Assembly (NCBI RefSeq): GCF_040954645.1
Contig: NC_092813.1
Coordinates: forward strand, 17,710,136 to 17,774,135
DNA from: Diabrotica undecimpunctata
Taxonomy: Eukaryota > Arthropoda > Insecta > Coleoptera > Chrysomelidae
Length of the DNA stretch: 64,000 bases
Direction of reading: 5' to 3'
The notes under the pieces were generated by a model. That model did not search any database and was not told the origin of the DNA. It saw nothing but the letters and a program-made list of their open reading frames with translations. Positions 20,959 through 32,265 of this stretch are shown here, in pieces. Position 1 is the first letter of the stretch; every line of letters starts with the position of its first letter. The position numbers and the translations under genes are program-made.

Positions 20959-22742
20959 TAAACTTTCTGAATTACAAGTTAGGCCATTGCTATTATGAAA
21001 AACCTTCTGAATTTATTTCTTTAGATGAAGAGAAAATTATTGAATCTATTAATTTAATTTATATAAATGCTTTGGCCAAAAATAAAATGATTAAAATTAT
21101 GATAGATACTGGTTCAGAAAGTACTTTAGTCTCGGAGAATTTTATTTTTAATACATTAAAACTATCAGATATAATAAAGATTCCAAAAATTAAAATTATT
21201 GGTGCAAATAATAAGAAGTTGGGTGAAATTGATAGACTAGCCAATTTTAAAATTAATATTCTTAAGAAAGAAATTAATATGCAAGGATTTATTGTCAAGG
21301 ATTTATGTGTTGATATATTAATGGGAAATGATGAATTGGAAAAGAAGAAAGTAAAGATAGATTTTGAAGAAAAAATGGTAACTTTGGAAGGGCAAATAAT
21401 TAAATTTATGCAGAAAGATGAGGTGGAAGAAGGAATAAGAGTTGATAGGATATTATTAAAAGAAAATAGTGATGTTTATGAAGAAGAAATGTATTTTGAT
21501 GATAGGGAAATGTCCCAAAAGAATGTAAAGAATAATTATTGTAGTGAATATTTAAGGAATGGAAATTTTAAGCAGATGGATGCCTACGAGGCGGAGTGCG
21601 TAAAATTGGAAGCAAGGAATAATGAGTACATAATGAAGAATAATTTTATTTGTAAAGAAGAAGATATAATGAAAGTTTTAAATTGCCCTGAAGAATATAA
21701 ATCAATAGTCATTTCCATATTGCAGCAACACAAGGGACTTGTCAATAAAGAAAATAGAATTGCACAAAATTATATCCATAGTATAAAAGTTAAAGAAGAA
21801 AAAGATTTTAAAACAAAATCATACCCAATACCATATAAATACAGAGAAGAAGTAAACAAAACAATTAATAATATGTTAGAAGATGGGATCATTGAGAAGG
21901 CAGACACACGTTTTATTAACCCCATAGTAGTAGTACGAAAAAGATCAGGTGAAATCAGGTTATGTTTGGATGCAAGGAATATTAACAAGATTACTGAAAA
22001 GCAATTTGAAGCACCAATGAGTATAGATGGAATATTAGGAAGAATTACAGGAATGTCATTTTTCACTAAAATCGATTTACAGCATAGTTTCTGGTTAATA
22101 CCTCTAGAAAGAAAAAGTAGACAGTATACAGGATTTCAGATAGATGGAGTAGTATATCAATTCAAAGTAGTACCATTTGGACTTCAATCATCTTGCAGTG
22201 CTCTATGTAGATGTCTTCATGATATTTTGGATCAATATGAACATTTTGTAATTCACTACATTGATGATATCTTAATTTTTTCTAAAACGGCTGAAGATCA
22301 TGAGAAACACCTAAAAATTATAATAAATAGATTAGACAAAGTTGGACTAAAAATAAATCAAGAAAAATGTACATTTTTTCAAAAAGAAGTAATATATTTA
22401 GGTTATAAACTTAATACTAAGGGAATCGAAATGGATCCAGAACGGACACAAATCATTCAGGAATATAAAACACCACACAATTTAAGAACTTTAAGAGGAT
22501 TTATTGGAATAATTAATTATTATAAAAGGATGATACCAGATCTAAGTATAAAAGAAATTCCATTACTTGAACTACTGAGAAAAGGTGTAAAATGGAGATG
22601 GGATCAGAGAAGAGAACTAGCATTCCAAGAAATTAAAAACATTTTTCTGTCAAATTTAAAAATATATTATCCTGACTACACACAGCCATTCATATTAAGA
22701 ACAGATGCATCCATAGAGAGATTATCAGGGGTATTATTATAA
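20953..22742 (+). CDS. Pol, first part: protease and RT
   Basis: The pol frame is open from the slip site, with a short cysteine/histidine segment (CVVNFLNYKLGHCYY) and no need for an ATG; the first Met (21072) is inside. Protease: MIDTGSESTLVS and VDILMGNDEL. RT: RLCLDARNINKITE, FTKIDLQHSFWLIP, PFGLQSSCSALC, and active site HYIDDILIFSK. RNase H begins with LRTDASIERLSGVLL, then a TAA (22740-22742) stops the frame; the downstream ORF is in the same frame, so this is one nonsense change. Confidence 0.88.
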
Positions 22743-24260
22743 ATACATGATTGGGTCGAATACCCAATACAATTCATTTCAAGAATCACAAAGCCACATG
22801 AAAAGGGTTACTCAGTTTCAGAATTAGAACTAGCAAGTATAATACACTGTGTCACAAAATTAAGATTTTATTTGTTGGGTAATGAATTTACAATAGAAAC
22901 AGATCACCAAGCTTTAACGTCTATATTAAATAACAAATATGGAAACAGTAGAATACATCGGTGGAGTCTAATACTTAGTGAATACTGCTTTGAAATCAAA
23001 TACATTTCTGGAAAATCCAATATAGTGGCAGATGCTTTATCAAGGTTAGAAAATACACCACAAAAAGGGCAGCGAACAATAAAAATTGGATTAAATCAAT
23101 TAGTAGAAAGTACTGGATTATATTCTAAAGAAGAAATTATAAGAGATCAGATCAATTTGAGTGGAAAACAAAAAGTCCTTAAGAAAGATGGAGTTTATTA
23201 TAAAATAATAAATGGCATAGAAGTATATGTAATAACTAGAACTTTAGCAAAGAAAATATTGAAAAATTTACATAACAATTATATGCATATTGGTTCAAGA
23301 AAGCTATGGATGCTATTTAGGGACAATTATTTTGCAAAGAATGACATAAGTATAGCAAAAGAAATTACTACCCAATGCCCAATATGTCAACTAAACAAAG
23401 AAAAGAATTTCAAAAACCAGAACACATATAAATCTAATGTTGTATATAAAAAACTAAATACAGTTTCCATGGATTTTATTTCAAATTTAGTTCTCAGTCC
23501 AACAGGAAAAAAGCATATACTAGTGATAGTTGATTTATATACAAAATTTATTAAACTATATCCCTGCTCCAGAACAAATGTTAAAACATTAAAATTATAT
23601 ATTAATCAATTTTTCGAAGAAAGAGGACCATTTAGAAATTGCATAATAGATAATGCTACATATTTTAACAACCAAAAATTTCGGACATTTTGTGAGAAAA
23701 AGGGAATCAACATTCATTTTACAAGTATCAGACATCCTCAGGCAAATCCTGCAGAAAGATATATTAAAGAAGTTATAAAATATTTAAGGATACTGTGCCA
23801 AAATCAACACGAAACTTGGCAGCAACATATACCACAAGTAGAGTATTTTTTAAATAATACACATAATTTGAATACAGAAGAAGTACCAGAATATTTATTG
23901 TTTGGCCATATAGGAAACAGAAAGTGGATTAGTGAATATAATCAGGATATGTTAGAACAAGTAATGCAGAAAGTGAATAACCGAATTAGGAGGAAAGCTG
24001 AAAAATATATCAGAAGACAAAATCGAAATATAAAAAAACCAATCACATTTCAAAAAGGAGACCTAGTGTTAATTCGTTCACTTAGAAAAAGTAATGTTAA
24101 AGAAAATCGTTGTAAAAAATTACAACCAATGTTTGAAGGTCCATACATAATTGAAAATCAGAATGGACTAAATAGTTATGTGTTAATAGATGCAGAGAAC
24201 AGACTAAGAGGCATGTTTCATATCAACGACATTTTTCAATATCATGAAGAGATTGAATAA
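22743..24260 (+). pseudogene. Pol, second part: RNase H and integrase
   Basis: Reads on in the same frame after the TAA: LELASIIHCVTKLRF, TIETDHQALTS and ISGKSNIVADALSRLE complete RNase H. Integrase follows with the zinc domain (H..H and CPICQLNK), core Asp in SMDFISNLV, Asp in IIDNATYFNN and Glu in NPAERYIKEV. The C-terminal domain includes GPYIIENQNG and ends at a normal stop. It has no extra C-terminal domain, unlike the other Gypsy in the window. Confidence 0.85.
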
Positions 24261-24865
24261 TGATTTCTATACCTTTAACACAAATATAATAACACTAATA
24301 ACTTACTGATATATCCATTTTATTCAATAGACTTGATTTGTTAAATGGTAGATGGTAGATTTCATTATTTTGAATCAATTTGACATCATACTTGTTGAAT
24401 TTTGTATATATGGAAATTAATTTGTACCCTAAAAATCATAATTTGGGGTTAGACACAAAATTGATACTATAATTGCTATAAAAATGTCTTTCTAATATAA
24501 TAAAGTGAAAAAAAACTTACCAATTTATATTGATGAAAGTTATTTTGAATGGAAATAATTCCTAGATTTTGTCTATAAACAAACAGAACACCATATCGAT
24601 TATATTTTTAATTAAGGTTATATTTTATTCTCTGATATCGCATCCATTGCCCCATTTGACATGACAGTTTGACCATAGAATAGCCGAACTGTGTTCCGTT
24701 GTTCTCTGCTTTGACATAGACAGCGAACAGGGATGTATTTAACACATTTTAAATAATAAAAAAAAAATTGAATTATTAATTTATTAAATTTAATAAGGTA
24801 TGAGAAAATTAATATTTAAAAAAATAATAAGTAAATTATTTATTTTAAATATTATTTTGGGGTAT
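24261..24865 (+). other. 3' noncoding part of second Gypsy-type element
   Basis: About 600 bp between the integrase stop and the right LTR, no ORF. It ends in TTTTGGGGTAT before the LTR, the only purine-rich stretch here that could be a polypurine tract. Confidence 0.5.
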
Positions 24866-25796
24866 TGATACGATTAGGGTTTATAGAAAATAATTTATAA
24901 GTTATATACTACATAATATTAGATATTTGGTTGTTTTAAATAAGTTATATACTAGAGAATTTAATAAAAATTATTTATGTGAGGGTATTTTTAAGAAATT
25001 ATCATATAATAATTGTAAAAAGTTGTATTTTATTGTTGTAAATATATTTAAGTGAGCCATGTGCATAGGCAACCAAAAATACTCTCGAAGTGACGTTTAA
25101 GAATATTTACGAATATAAAGTGGGGTTATAATAATATATTGTTTGAAATGTGTATTTTATTAAATTAGAGTGTTAGTTACTAATTTGAATGTTTATTCTG
25201 ATCTGAAAAGCCTAAATGTCAACAAAATTATCAATGGAACATTAACGAATTCTCCAGAGTGCAGAGTGTGACCATTGTTTACGGTCGAACATTCTGGAAT
25301 AATGATTATGTCGGTGGATGGAACAGATATTTTTTCGAGAACATCCATATCGAAGAAATAGAACGAAATTGGAACATGATCTCTTACCAGATGGTTCTAG
25401 AATATCCAAAAAGATATAAATACCCGTGATTTGGATTCAAGATGAAGTTTTTAGTCAGAAGTCAGGCCAGTTCATTATGAAAGTTAGTAGACACATTTAG
25501 TTAGTAAATTGTTCAGAATTTTCAAGAAGTCAGTCAGAAAAGTTTAGTAAGAAATATGAAAGTTAGTTGGAGTCAGTGAATCAAGTACAAATAGTCCAAT
25601 TGTTTAATATAGTGAGTTAAATGAAGATTAAAAATTATGCATATAATTTAATGCACATTTATAATTATACACAAATAATTATTGAAGATTAAAAAAAGTA
25701 TATTGGAAGAAATTAAATTATATTATGGTTGGAGATTAGTATAAATCAACTTATAATAAGGAAAAGACAGTTAAGATTTTATTTCACGTATAGGGA

Positions 25797-25859
25797 GCTT
25801 GCGCATCCGTTTATATGTATTTCAGCCCAATAGGCATCATCAGAACGGCTTTCGCAAGC
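25797..25859 (-). ncRNA. Type I hammerhead ribozyme, copy 1
   Basis: On the minus strand: stem I GCTTGCG-aaag-CCGTT, core CTGATGA, short stem II, GAAA, mini stem III, then stem I partner. One base change in stem III (ATAT in place of GTAT on one side) weakens it against the other copies. Confidence 0.75.
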
Positions 25860-26194
25860 GCTCTGAACGTGAAATAATTCTTCTCTGTCTTAGGAAGCAA
25901 CTATAACATGGCTTCGTATAGACGCAATGTAGCGACATCTGATAATAAAATCGTAGACTAATTTTCGAAACCAAATTCAAGAATTCCGCTTTAATCTGTG
26001 CCTTCTAAGAATTGCAAGGCAAAAACAGACGTTGATAAAGGTGTTAAGAGAGACATGGGGAATCTAAAACTTGCATTCCACAACATATCTTTTCAACTAA
26101 GCAAAATTCTTAGCGAATTGGTTTCTAGTACTCGTACAGAGTATATCGAAATAACAAGGAAAAGACAGTTAAGATTTTATTTCACGTATAGGGA

Positions 26195-26257
26195 GCTTGC
26201 GCATCCGTTTATACGTATTTCAGCCTAATAGGCATCATCAGAACGGCTTTCGCAAGC
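26195..26257 (-). ncRNA. Type I hammerhead ribozyme, copy 2
   Basis: Same layout as copy 1 with intact mini stem III (ATAC/GTAT). Stem II is GCCT/AGGC with a 3-base loop. Confidence 0.8.
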
Positions 26258-26592
26258 GCTCTGAACGTGAAATAATTCTTCTCTGTCTTAGGAAGCAACT
26301 ATAACATGGCTTCGTATAGACGCAATGTAGCGACATCTGATAATAAAATCGTAGACTAATTTTCGAAACCAAATTCAAGAATTCCGCTTTAATCTGTGCC
26401 TTCTAAGAATTGCAAGGCAAAAACAGACGTTGATAAAGGTGTTAAGAGAGACATGGGGAATCTAAAACTTGCATTCCACAACATATCTTTTCAACTAAGC
26501 AAAATTCTTAGCGAATTGGTTTCTAGTACTCGTACAGAGTATATCGAAATAACAAGGAAAAGACAGTTAAGATTTTATTTCACGTATAGGGA

Positions 26593-26655
26593 GCTTGCGC
26601 ATCCGTTTATACGTATTTCAGCCCAATAGGCATCATCAGAACGGCTTTCGCAAGC
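26593..26655 (-). ncRNA. Type I hammerhead ribozyme, copy 3
   Basis: Minus strand. Stem I pairs GCTTGCG with CGCAAGC and CCGTT with AACGG around internal loops; core CTGATGA and GAAA intact; the expected cleavage follows TATA next to AACGG. Confidence 0.82.
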
Positions 26656-26868
26656 GCTCTGAACATGAAATAATTCTTCTCTGTCTTAGGAAGCAACTAT
26701 AACATGGCTTCGTATAGACGCAATGCAGTGTGATTAAAGCGGAATTCTTGAATTTGGTTTCGAAAATTAGTCTACGATTTTATTATCAGATGTCGCTACA
26801 TTGCGTCTATACGAAGCCATGTTATAGTTGCTTCCTAAGACAGAGAAGAATTATTTCACGTTCAGAGC

Positions 26869-26931
26869 GCTTGCGAAAGCCGTTCTGATGATGCCTATTG
26901 GGCTGAAATACGTATAAACGGATGCGCAAGC
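26869..26931 (+). ncRNA. Type I hammerhead ribozyme, inverted copy
   Basis: Plus strand: GCTTGCG (26869-26875), CCGTT, CTGATGA (26885-26891), GCC/GGC stem II, GAAA (26905-26908), mini stem III ATAC/GTAT, predicted cut after 26916, AACGG, CGCAAGC (26925-26931). Confidence 0.82.
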
Positions 26932-27682
26932 TCCCTATACGTGAAATAAAATCTTAACTGTCTTTTCCTTGTTATTTCGATATACTCTGTACGAGTACTA
27001 GAAACCAATTCGCTAAGAATTTTGCTTAGTTGAAAAGATATGTTGTGGAATGCAAGTTTTAGATTCCCCATGTCTCTCTTAACACCTTTATCAACGTCTG
27101 TTTTTGCCTTGCAATTCTTAGCAGGCACAGATTAAAGCGGAATTCTTGAATTTGGTTTCGAAAATTAGTCTACAACTTATAATAATTGGATATTGGTATA
27201 TTGAAAAGAAGAATAAATATAAATGCTGGTGGAGAAAAATATATCTTAAATTGGTAGAAGCTGATAATTGGAAAAAGAAATTTCACAAAAACAAGGATAA
27301 CCGAAGTACGAAGACATTCAGTGGTGATTAGAATATATATAGTGGAAAACAGTTCATTTAGGCATTCAGTGAAAGAAAGGTACAAAATTTTGTTAATATA
27401 ATTTAGTTAGTGTTATAACAATTTCAATTTTGAAGATAGTTTGTTTAAATTTAACATTGTCTATAGAATTTAATTAGTTTTATAAGAACATCAATTTAAA
27501 GATAGTTTATTTTAAATTTACATTGGCTAGGTTAAATATATATATGTGTGTTTCATAATAGTTATAATAAAGATAATTTAAAAAAAGTACTTACAAGCTA
27601 ATTCTTTGAGAACCGCGATAAAAACCCTTATTATATTATTAAAAATACTCATTGCTCATCATTCAAACAAAAAATACATCAT

Positions 27683-27686
<4 letters not shown>

Positions 27687-27752
<66 letters not shown>
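27687..27752. repeat. (TA)n microsatellite
   Basis: Pure TA between the right LTR and the palindromic element. Confidence 0.95.
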
Positions 27753-27759
<7 letters not shown>

Positions 27760-27835
27760 GTGCACTCGTAAGTGAATGGGATGTTTTCGGTTAATTTGGA
27801 GATAAAAAAGACAAGAGTTGTGCTACTTTATCTAT

Positions 27836-27890
27836 TTATTGAAGACGTTTCGCCTATTGTTCAATAAGCATCATCAGTTCATCTAAAAGA
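27836..27890 (-). ncRNA. Hammerhead-like motif, left arm
   Basis: Minus strand CTGATGA, stem II GCTTATTG/CAATAGGC, then GAAAC and GTC. An extra U before stem II and a very short stem III make self-cleavage uncertain. Confidence 0.5.
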
Positions 27891-28329
27891 GTGTTATTAG
27901 CGATACATCTAATATGAAAAAACAATGATCTTACCTTTAAAAGATCTGTAGCATTAAAATGTTATTATTGCAAAGAAACATCAAAAAATTAATATACTAA
28001 ATATATCAGCAAAAACACAGAAACACAGAACGCCGGAAGATTCCCAATTTAACTAATTTGTTTTAAATTTCACTTATGAAAACATTGATTGAAAAATCAA
28101 TCAATCAATCAAAATTTTTCAATCAATGTTTTCAAAAGTGAAATTTAAAACAAAATAGTTAAATTGGGAATCTTCCGGCGTTCTGTGTTTCTGTGTTTTT
28201 GCTGATATATTTAGTATATTAATTTTTTGATGTTTCTTTGCAATAATAACATTTTAATGCTACAGATCTTTTAAAGGTAAGATCATTTACTTAATTGTTT
28301 TTTCATATTAGATGTATCGCTAATAACAC

Positions 28330-28390
28330 TCTTTTAGATGAACTGATGATGCTTATTGAACAATAGGCGAAACGTCTTCAATAAATAGAT
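28330..28390 (+). ncRNA. Hammerhead-like motif, right arm
   Basis: CTGATGA at 28343-28349, stem II to 28368, GAAA at 28369-28372, candidate cleavage triplet GTC ending 28376. Stem I TGAA/TTCA. Same reservations as the left arm. Confidence 0.5.
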
Positions 28391-28497
28391 AAAGTAGCAC
28401 AACTCTTGTCTTTTTTATCTCCAAATTGACCGAAAACATCCCATTCACTTACGAGTGCACATTTTTTTATATTAAATTAAACGGTCATATACCTTAA

Positions 28498-28500
<3 letters not shown>

Positions 28501-28559
<59 letters not shown>
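28501..28559. repeat. (TA)n microsatellite
   Basis: Second TA tract flanking the palindromic element. Confidence 0.95.
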
Positions 28560-28562
<3 letters not shown>

Positions 28563-28839
28563 GAATTGTTATTAACAGCGCAACAAATATATTTTAATTG
28601 TAAATTAAGAATTTTATAGAACAATTTCCAGTAGTAGAAAAGTCAAGATATGTGGTTTAATAATCTAAACCTTTGACTTGTCAAGTAAATTGTAGTACAA
28701 ATTAAAATAGTTGTCAATAAGTTAATAAAAAGTTTTTTTTTATTAACTTATATGTAGGGTTATTAGCGGGTTTTACAGATTTTACAGTTGTTATTAAATA
28801 TACTAATTACAAATTGCGTATTAAATTACAAATAATAAA
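28560..28839. other. AT-rich noncoding segment
   Basis: No ORF. A T run near 28731-28740 could be the minus-strand poly-A end of the LINE that follows, but no target duplication was found. Confidence 0.4.
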
Positions 28840-29600
28840 TTACCAAATTCCAAAATGATACATATAATATAACTTAAATTTTGTGTAGTAAACGTATGTC
28901 CTTGAAAATTGTAGTTTAGTGCCAATCCTAGTTTGAACGTTTTTAAGGTTAGCCTTATTAGAATTCCACATTTGTTGCCAATTTTTTAGACAGTGCTGTT
29001 TAATAATGAGCTGGATATCACTGAATTGAATTGTAGTCATTATTTCAGTTTGTTCGTTAGTAGCATATTTCTTTGCTAATTCATCTACTTTTTCATTTCC
29101 TGCGATACTTGTATGTGATGGTACCCAGAAAAATTTAACGTTCACGTGTCTATTTTGTAGGTGATAAAGTGCTAATTGTATTTGTTGCAGGATTGTTGGT
29201 TGTAAAGAGTCAGTAATGATAAGCAAGTTTGAGCTTGCATGACTCTTACACATGTCTAATGCTTTTAAAATGGCGATTGCTTCTCCCGTGAAAATGCTGC
29301 AGAATTGAGGGATGCGAACTGCATATTCAGACTTTCATAGAATAAAGGCCGCTGCATGTCCGTTTTTAGTTCTTGACGCATCAGTAAAAATCTTGTTATA
29401 ACCAGTGTATTCTGATATCCGTTCTTGATATAATTTGTTAATGCTTATGGGATTTGTGGTACTCTTTGGATAGGCCGTAAGGGATATATCAATAGTGAGA
29501 AAATTAATAGTCCAGGGAGGTGTAGTTCGTTGTGAAGGATAATAATGTGTCAGATGCTCCATGTCAAAACCATATCTCGTTAAACGTTCTTTAAGGGGTG
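28840..29600 (-). pseudogene. Outer Jockey ORF2: RNase H region
   Basis: Two ORF pieces: KIFTDASRTKNGHAAAF (29335-29562) with the first RNase H aspartate, then SNLLIITDSLQPT, VKFFWVPSHTSIAGNEKVDELA (quoted region 28840-29253). The D and H motifs are visible. The end (VYYTKFKLYYMYHFGIW) departs from the usual cysteine-rich tail, so the 3' part is mutated or replaced. Confidence 0.75.
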
Positions 29601-29822
29601 GATATTTAATTTGTTGATGGCAATGAGTAGATGTATATATTTTTAAAGAAGTGGATAGTTTGTGTTATTAGGGTTGGAAGACAGTCTCGTAGCATAATTT
29701 AAAGAAATGTGTTGTCTTCGTATTGATAGGAGGGATTCATCTAGGATAACCTGAAAACTTGAAACAGGACTAGTTCGGTAAGTACCCAGAATAAGTCTTA
29801 AACATGTGTTTTGTATAATGTC

Positions 29823-31150
29823 TCATTTTTTAAGAATATAATTACTAGCAATTGAATAGCATATTGCACCATAATCCAGTTTACTTCGGATTAATGATTG
29901 GTATATATGCAGCAATTTTGGGGTGTCCGCTCCCCAAGATCGGTTTGATAGAATTTTAAGGAGATTTATTTTAGATTGGCAGGAAACGACTAGCTTTTTA
30001 ATATGTTCTGCCCATGTTAGCTGACTGTCCAGTCTCAGGCCAAGAAAGTCAATGCTCTCTACTTGTATTAGGTTGATACCATTTAGAGTAAGTGTAGTTT
30101 TGCAATCAGTTTTTCTTTTATTAAATACGATGAAACGAGATTTATCATCTGAGAACGTAAAACCAGTTTTTTGGGACCAGTCTTTTAGTTTATGCAGAAA
30201 TGATTGCAAAATTTTTGAGGCTAGTGTAATATTGCAGCTACTAGTATATAAAACTAAGTCATCTGCATACAGATCTGCTTTCAAAGGTAGCTTTATCTCT
30301 TGAGCGATATTATTAATTGCTATTAAAAATAGAGTGAAGCTTAAGGTTGAGCCCTGTGGAATACCGTTTTTAAGACATTCTGTTTGTGAAGTAATTCCAT
30401 TCACACGTACTTGAAATACTCTATTATTCATGAAATGTTTTACAAAAGCAAGAAAATTTCCTTGGATACCCCAGTTAGATATGGTTTGTAAAATGTTGTA
30501 TCTCCATGCAGTATCAAATGCTTTATTTTTATCAAAAAATATGGCAATTACTTTTTGGTTATTTCTAAAAGACTCACATAATATTGTCAATAGCTACTAC
30601 GGCATCATGAGCTGATCTGCCTTTTCTGAAACCGCTTTGAATATGGCTTAATAATCGGTTTTTTTCAAAAAACCATATTAATCTGTTATTGAAATTTTTT
30701 TCTAGTAGTTTGTATGTATTATTTGTAAGAGAAATTGGTCTATAGGAAAGAGGGTCAGTTTTTGATTTGAAAGGTTTTAAAATGGGAATAATTGTTGATT
30801 CAGACCAGATTGATGGAAATTTTTTATTAAGGTAAATGTGATTGAAAATGTCTAAGAGAATTAATTTTCCTGTGTACGGCAAGTTTTTGATAAATATTAT
30901 TAGTATATTATCAGGACCCGATGAAGTGTTTTTTGATTTATCTAGAGCTTTTTCAAATTCTTTATATATGATGGGAAAATTTAGTGGATTATCACTATCT
31001 ACTATAGATATTTCTGTCATTTCACGTTTATTTTTGAAATCTAAAAATGCGGGATCGAAGTTTGGATTGCTTGAATTTGTCTTATATATAGCTGACATAA
31101 TATTACTAATTTCTTGTTTGGAAGATATTAATTTGTTTTTATAAGAAAGA
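29823..31150 (-). pseudogene. Outer Jockey ORF2: RT domain
   Basis: RT blocks in order: SSGPDNILIIFIKNLP, SYRPISLTNNTYKLLE, SGFRKGRSAHDAVV (30574-31098); then IFFDKNKAFDTAWR, GIPQGSTLSFTL, active site LYADDLVLYTS and DFLGLRLDSQLTWAEH (29823-30590). The two pieces overlap by a one-base shift near 30580. The Asp set of the palm is retained. Confidence 0.85.
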
Positions 31151-31200
31151 GTGTTAATGTGAATTGAGTCTTGTTCACCTCTTAGTGTACCTACTTTATT

Positions 31201-32265
31201 CTAGATTGTAGTCATAGGTGTTGATGAATTTATGGTGGAGACATAATTTGACCATTTTTCTTTTTTACTTTTTTTAATAAGATATTTAGTTTTTGCCCTA
31301 AGTTTTTTAAAGTTGTTAACATTTTTTGTTGTTTTATGTCTTTTTAAAACATTGAAAGCATGTTTGCTAGATTTCATAGCTAAAGCTATTTCTTCATTCC
31401 ACCATGGTACTGGTTTTTGTTTACAAGGTTTTGTTTTTCCCACTGCAATATTAGCGCATTTTAGTATAATATCATTGAAGTGATGAAGAGACAAATCTAT
31501 GCTTTCTTCTAAAATAAAGTTCGTAATTTAATTATTTATTAGATCTCTATATAAGTCCCAGTTTGCTGAGTTTAATTTCCATTTTTGGTAAACAGGAATA
31601 TTCGGTTGATCATGCCCAATGATTTCAATTGTTAGAGGAAAATGATCACTATAATAAAGACTATTCCAAGAAAAACTTGTAGCTAATGAGTGATCACACA
31701 ACGAAATATCGATGGCAGAAAAAGTACTATTGTGGGAGCTAAAATGAGTAGGTTTACCAGTATTCATTAATATTAGATTTTGATTATCTATTAATTTCTG
31801 TAGAAGTCTACCACATTTGTCTGTTTTTATACTACCCCATGTGATAATATGACAATGAAAGTCACCAAGTATTAGTTTGGGAGCAGGAATATCATCGATT
31901 AAGCGCTGTAAGTCTTCAAGTACATTTTCATTTGGATGAGGGAGGTAAATGTTACATATGTTAATAGGTCTGCAGTTGATATTGCATGATATAGATACAG
32001 CAACGGCTTCCAAATTAGTGTTTAGGTGAATTTTTCTTGCTTCTACACAATTTTTTACGAAAATACTTACTCCGCCGATGGCGTGTTCTGTGTAGCGATT
32101 TTTGAGAAAGCTAGTGTAGTTTTTAATATGTAAGTTTTTAGTTTTAAGATGTGTTTCCTGTAAACAGATTACTAGGGGAGACAATTCTTTCATTAAAATA
32201 TTAAGAGATTCTACGTTGTTGTAATATCCGTTTAGGTTCCATTGTAAAATAAATGTATTAGCCAT
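31201..32265 (-). pseudogene. Outer Jockey ORF2: endonuclease and linker
   Basis: The ORF2 start is probably ATG 32265 (MANTFILQWNLNGYY), overlapping the ORF1 stop region by a few bases. APE landmarks: LQETHLKTK, LILGDFHCHIITWG, SAIDISLCD, YYSDHFPLTIE. The linker PVPWWNEEIALAMK (31201-31494) is separated by a stop or shift near 31500. Typical Jockey architecture. Confidence 0.85.

Larger units (their letters stand above)
25759..27172. mobile_element. Retrozyme-like array of 398-bp hammerhead units
   Basis: The block starts with units repeating every 398 bp (unit starts 25759, 26157, 26555). After about 2.4 direct units it switches near 26731 to an inverted copy of about 1.1 unit. Each unit carries a hammerhead ribozyme. 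A 12-bp target duplication flanks the block. Known metazoan retrozymes are noncoding HHR-bearing repeats of similar length moved with help of Penelope-like RT; membership is inference. The 76-77-residue ORFs in the units have no recognisable domain and are not treated as genes. Confidence 0.85.
17874..27686 (+). mobile_element. Gypsy-type LTR element with 1.4-kb LTRs
   Basis: Two LTRs of 1395 bp (after removing the nested insert), about four substitutions and a few short indels apart. A Lys-type primer site, gag, and pol with protease, RT, RNase H and integrase follow; there is no env. Long LTRs with a Lys primer site recall Osvaldo/Ulysses, but this is inference. One gag shift at an A7 run and one pol nonsense codon are the visible lesions. 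The right LTR carries a retrozyme-like insertion. Confidence 0.92.
24866..27686 (+). repeat. Right LTR, split by a retrozyme-like insertion
   Basis: 24866-25758 and 27173-27686 together match the left LTR. The insert lies between two copies of CAACTTATAATA (25747-25758 and 27173-27184). Total minus insert and one 12-bp copy equals 1395 bp, the left LTR length. Confidence 0.93.
27753..28500. mobile_element. Palindromic element with HHR-like motif in each arm
   Basis: The arms (about 27760-28099 and 28111-28465) are inverted copies with few differences around a loop of ATTGATTG-type repeats. TGTGCACTCGTAAGTGAATG starts one arm and its complement ends the other. (TA)n lies on both sides. No ORF. 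The motif CTGATGA...GGCGAAACGTC resembles Penelope-associated hammerheads, so this may be two nonautonomous PLE ends joined head to head. Confidence 0.75.

Noticed and set aside
25759..26730. CRISPR-like array
   Set aside because: Direct tandem repeats of 398 bp without short repeats and unique spacers, in an evident eukaryotic genome.
25998..27128. Repeated 76-77-residue ORFs (MPSKNCKAK...) as a tandem gene family
   Set aside because: They are identical because they lie in the 398-bp ribozyme unit; no domain, and one is on the opposite strand in the inverted unit.
8240..27686. Envelope gene making either LTR element a retrovirus
   Set aside because: No ORF with signal peptide and membrane segment between integrase and the 3' LTR in either element.
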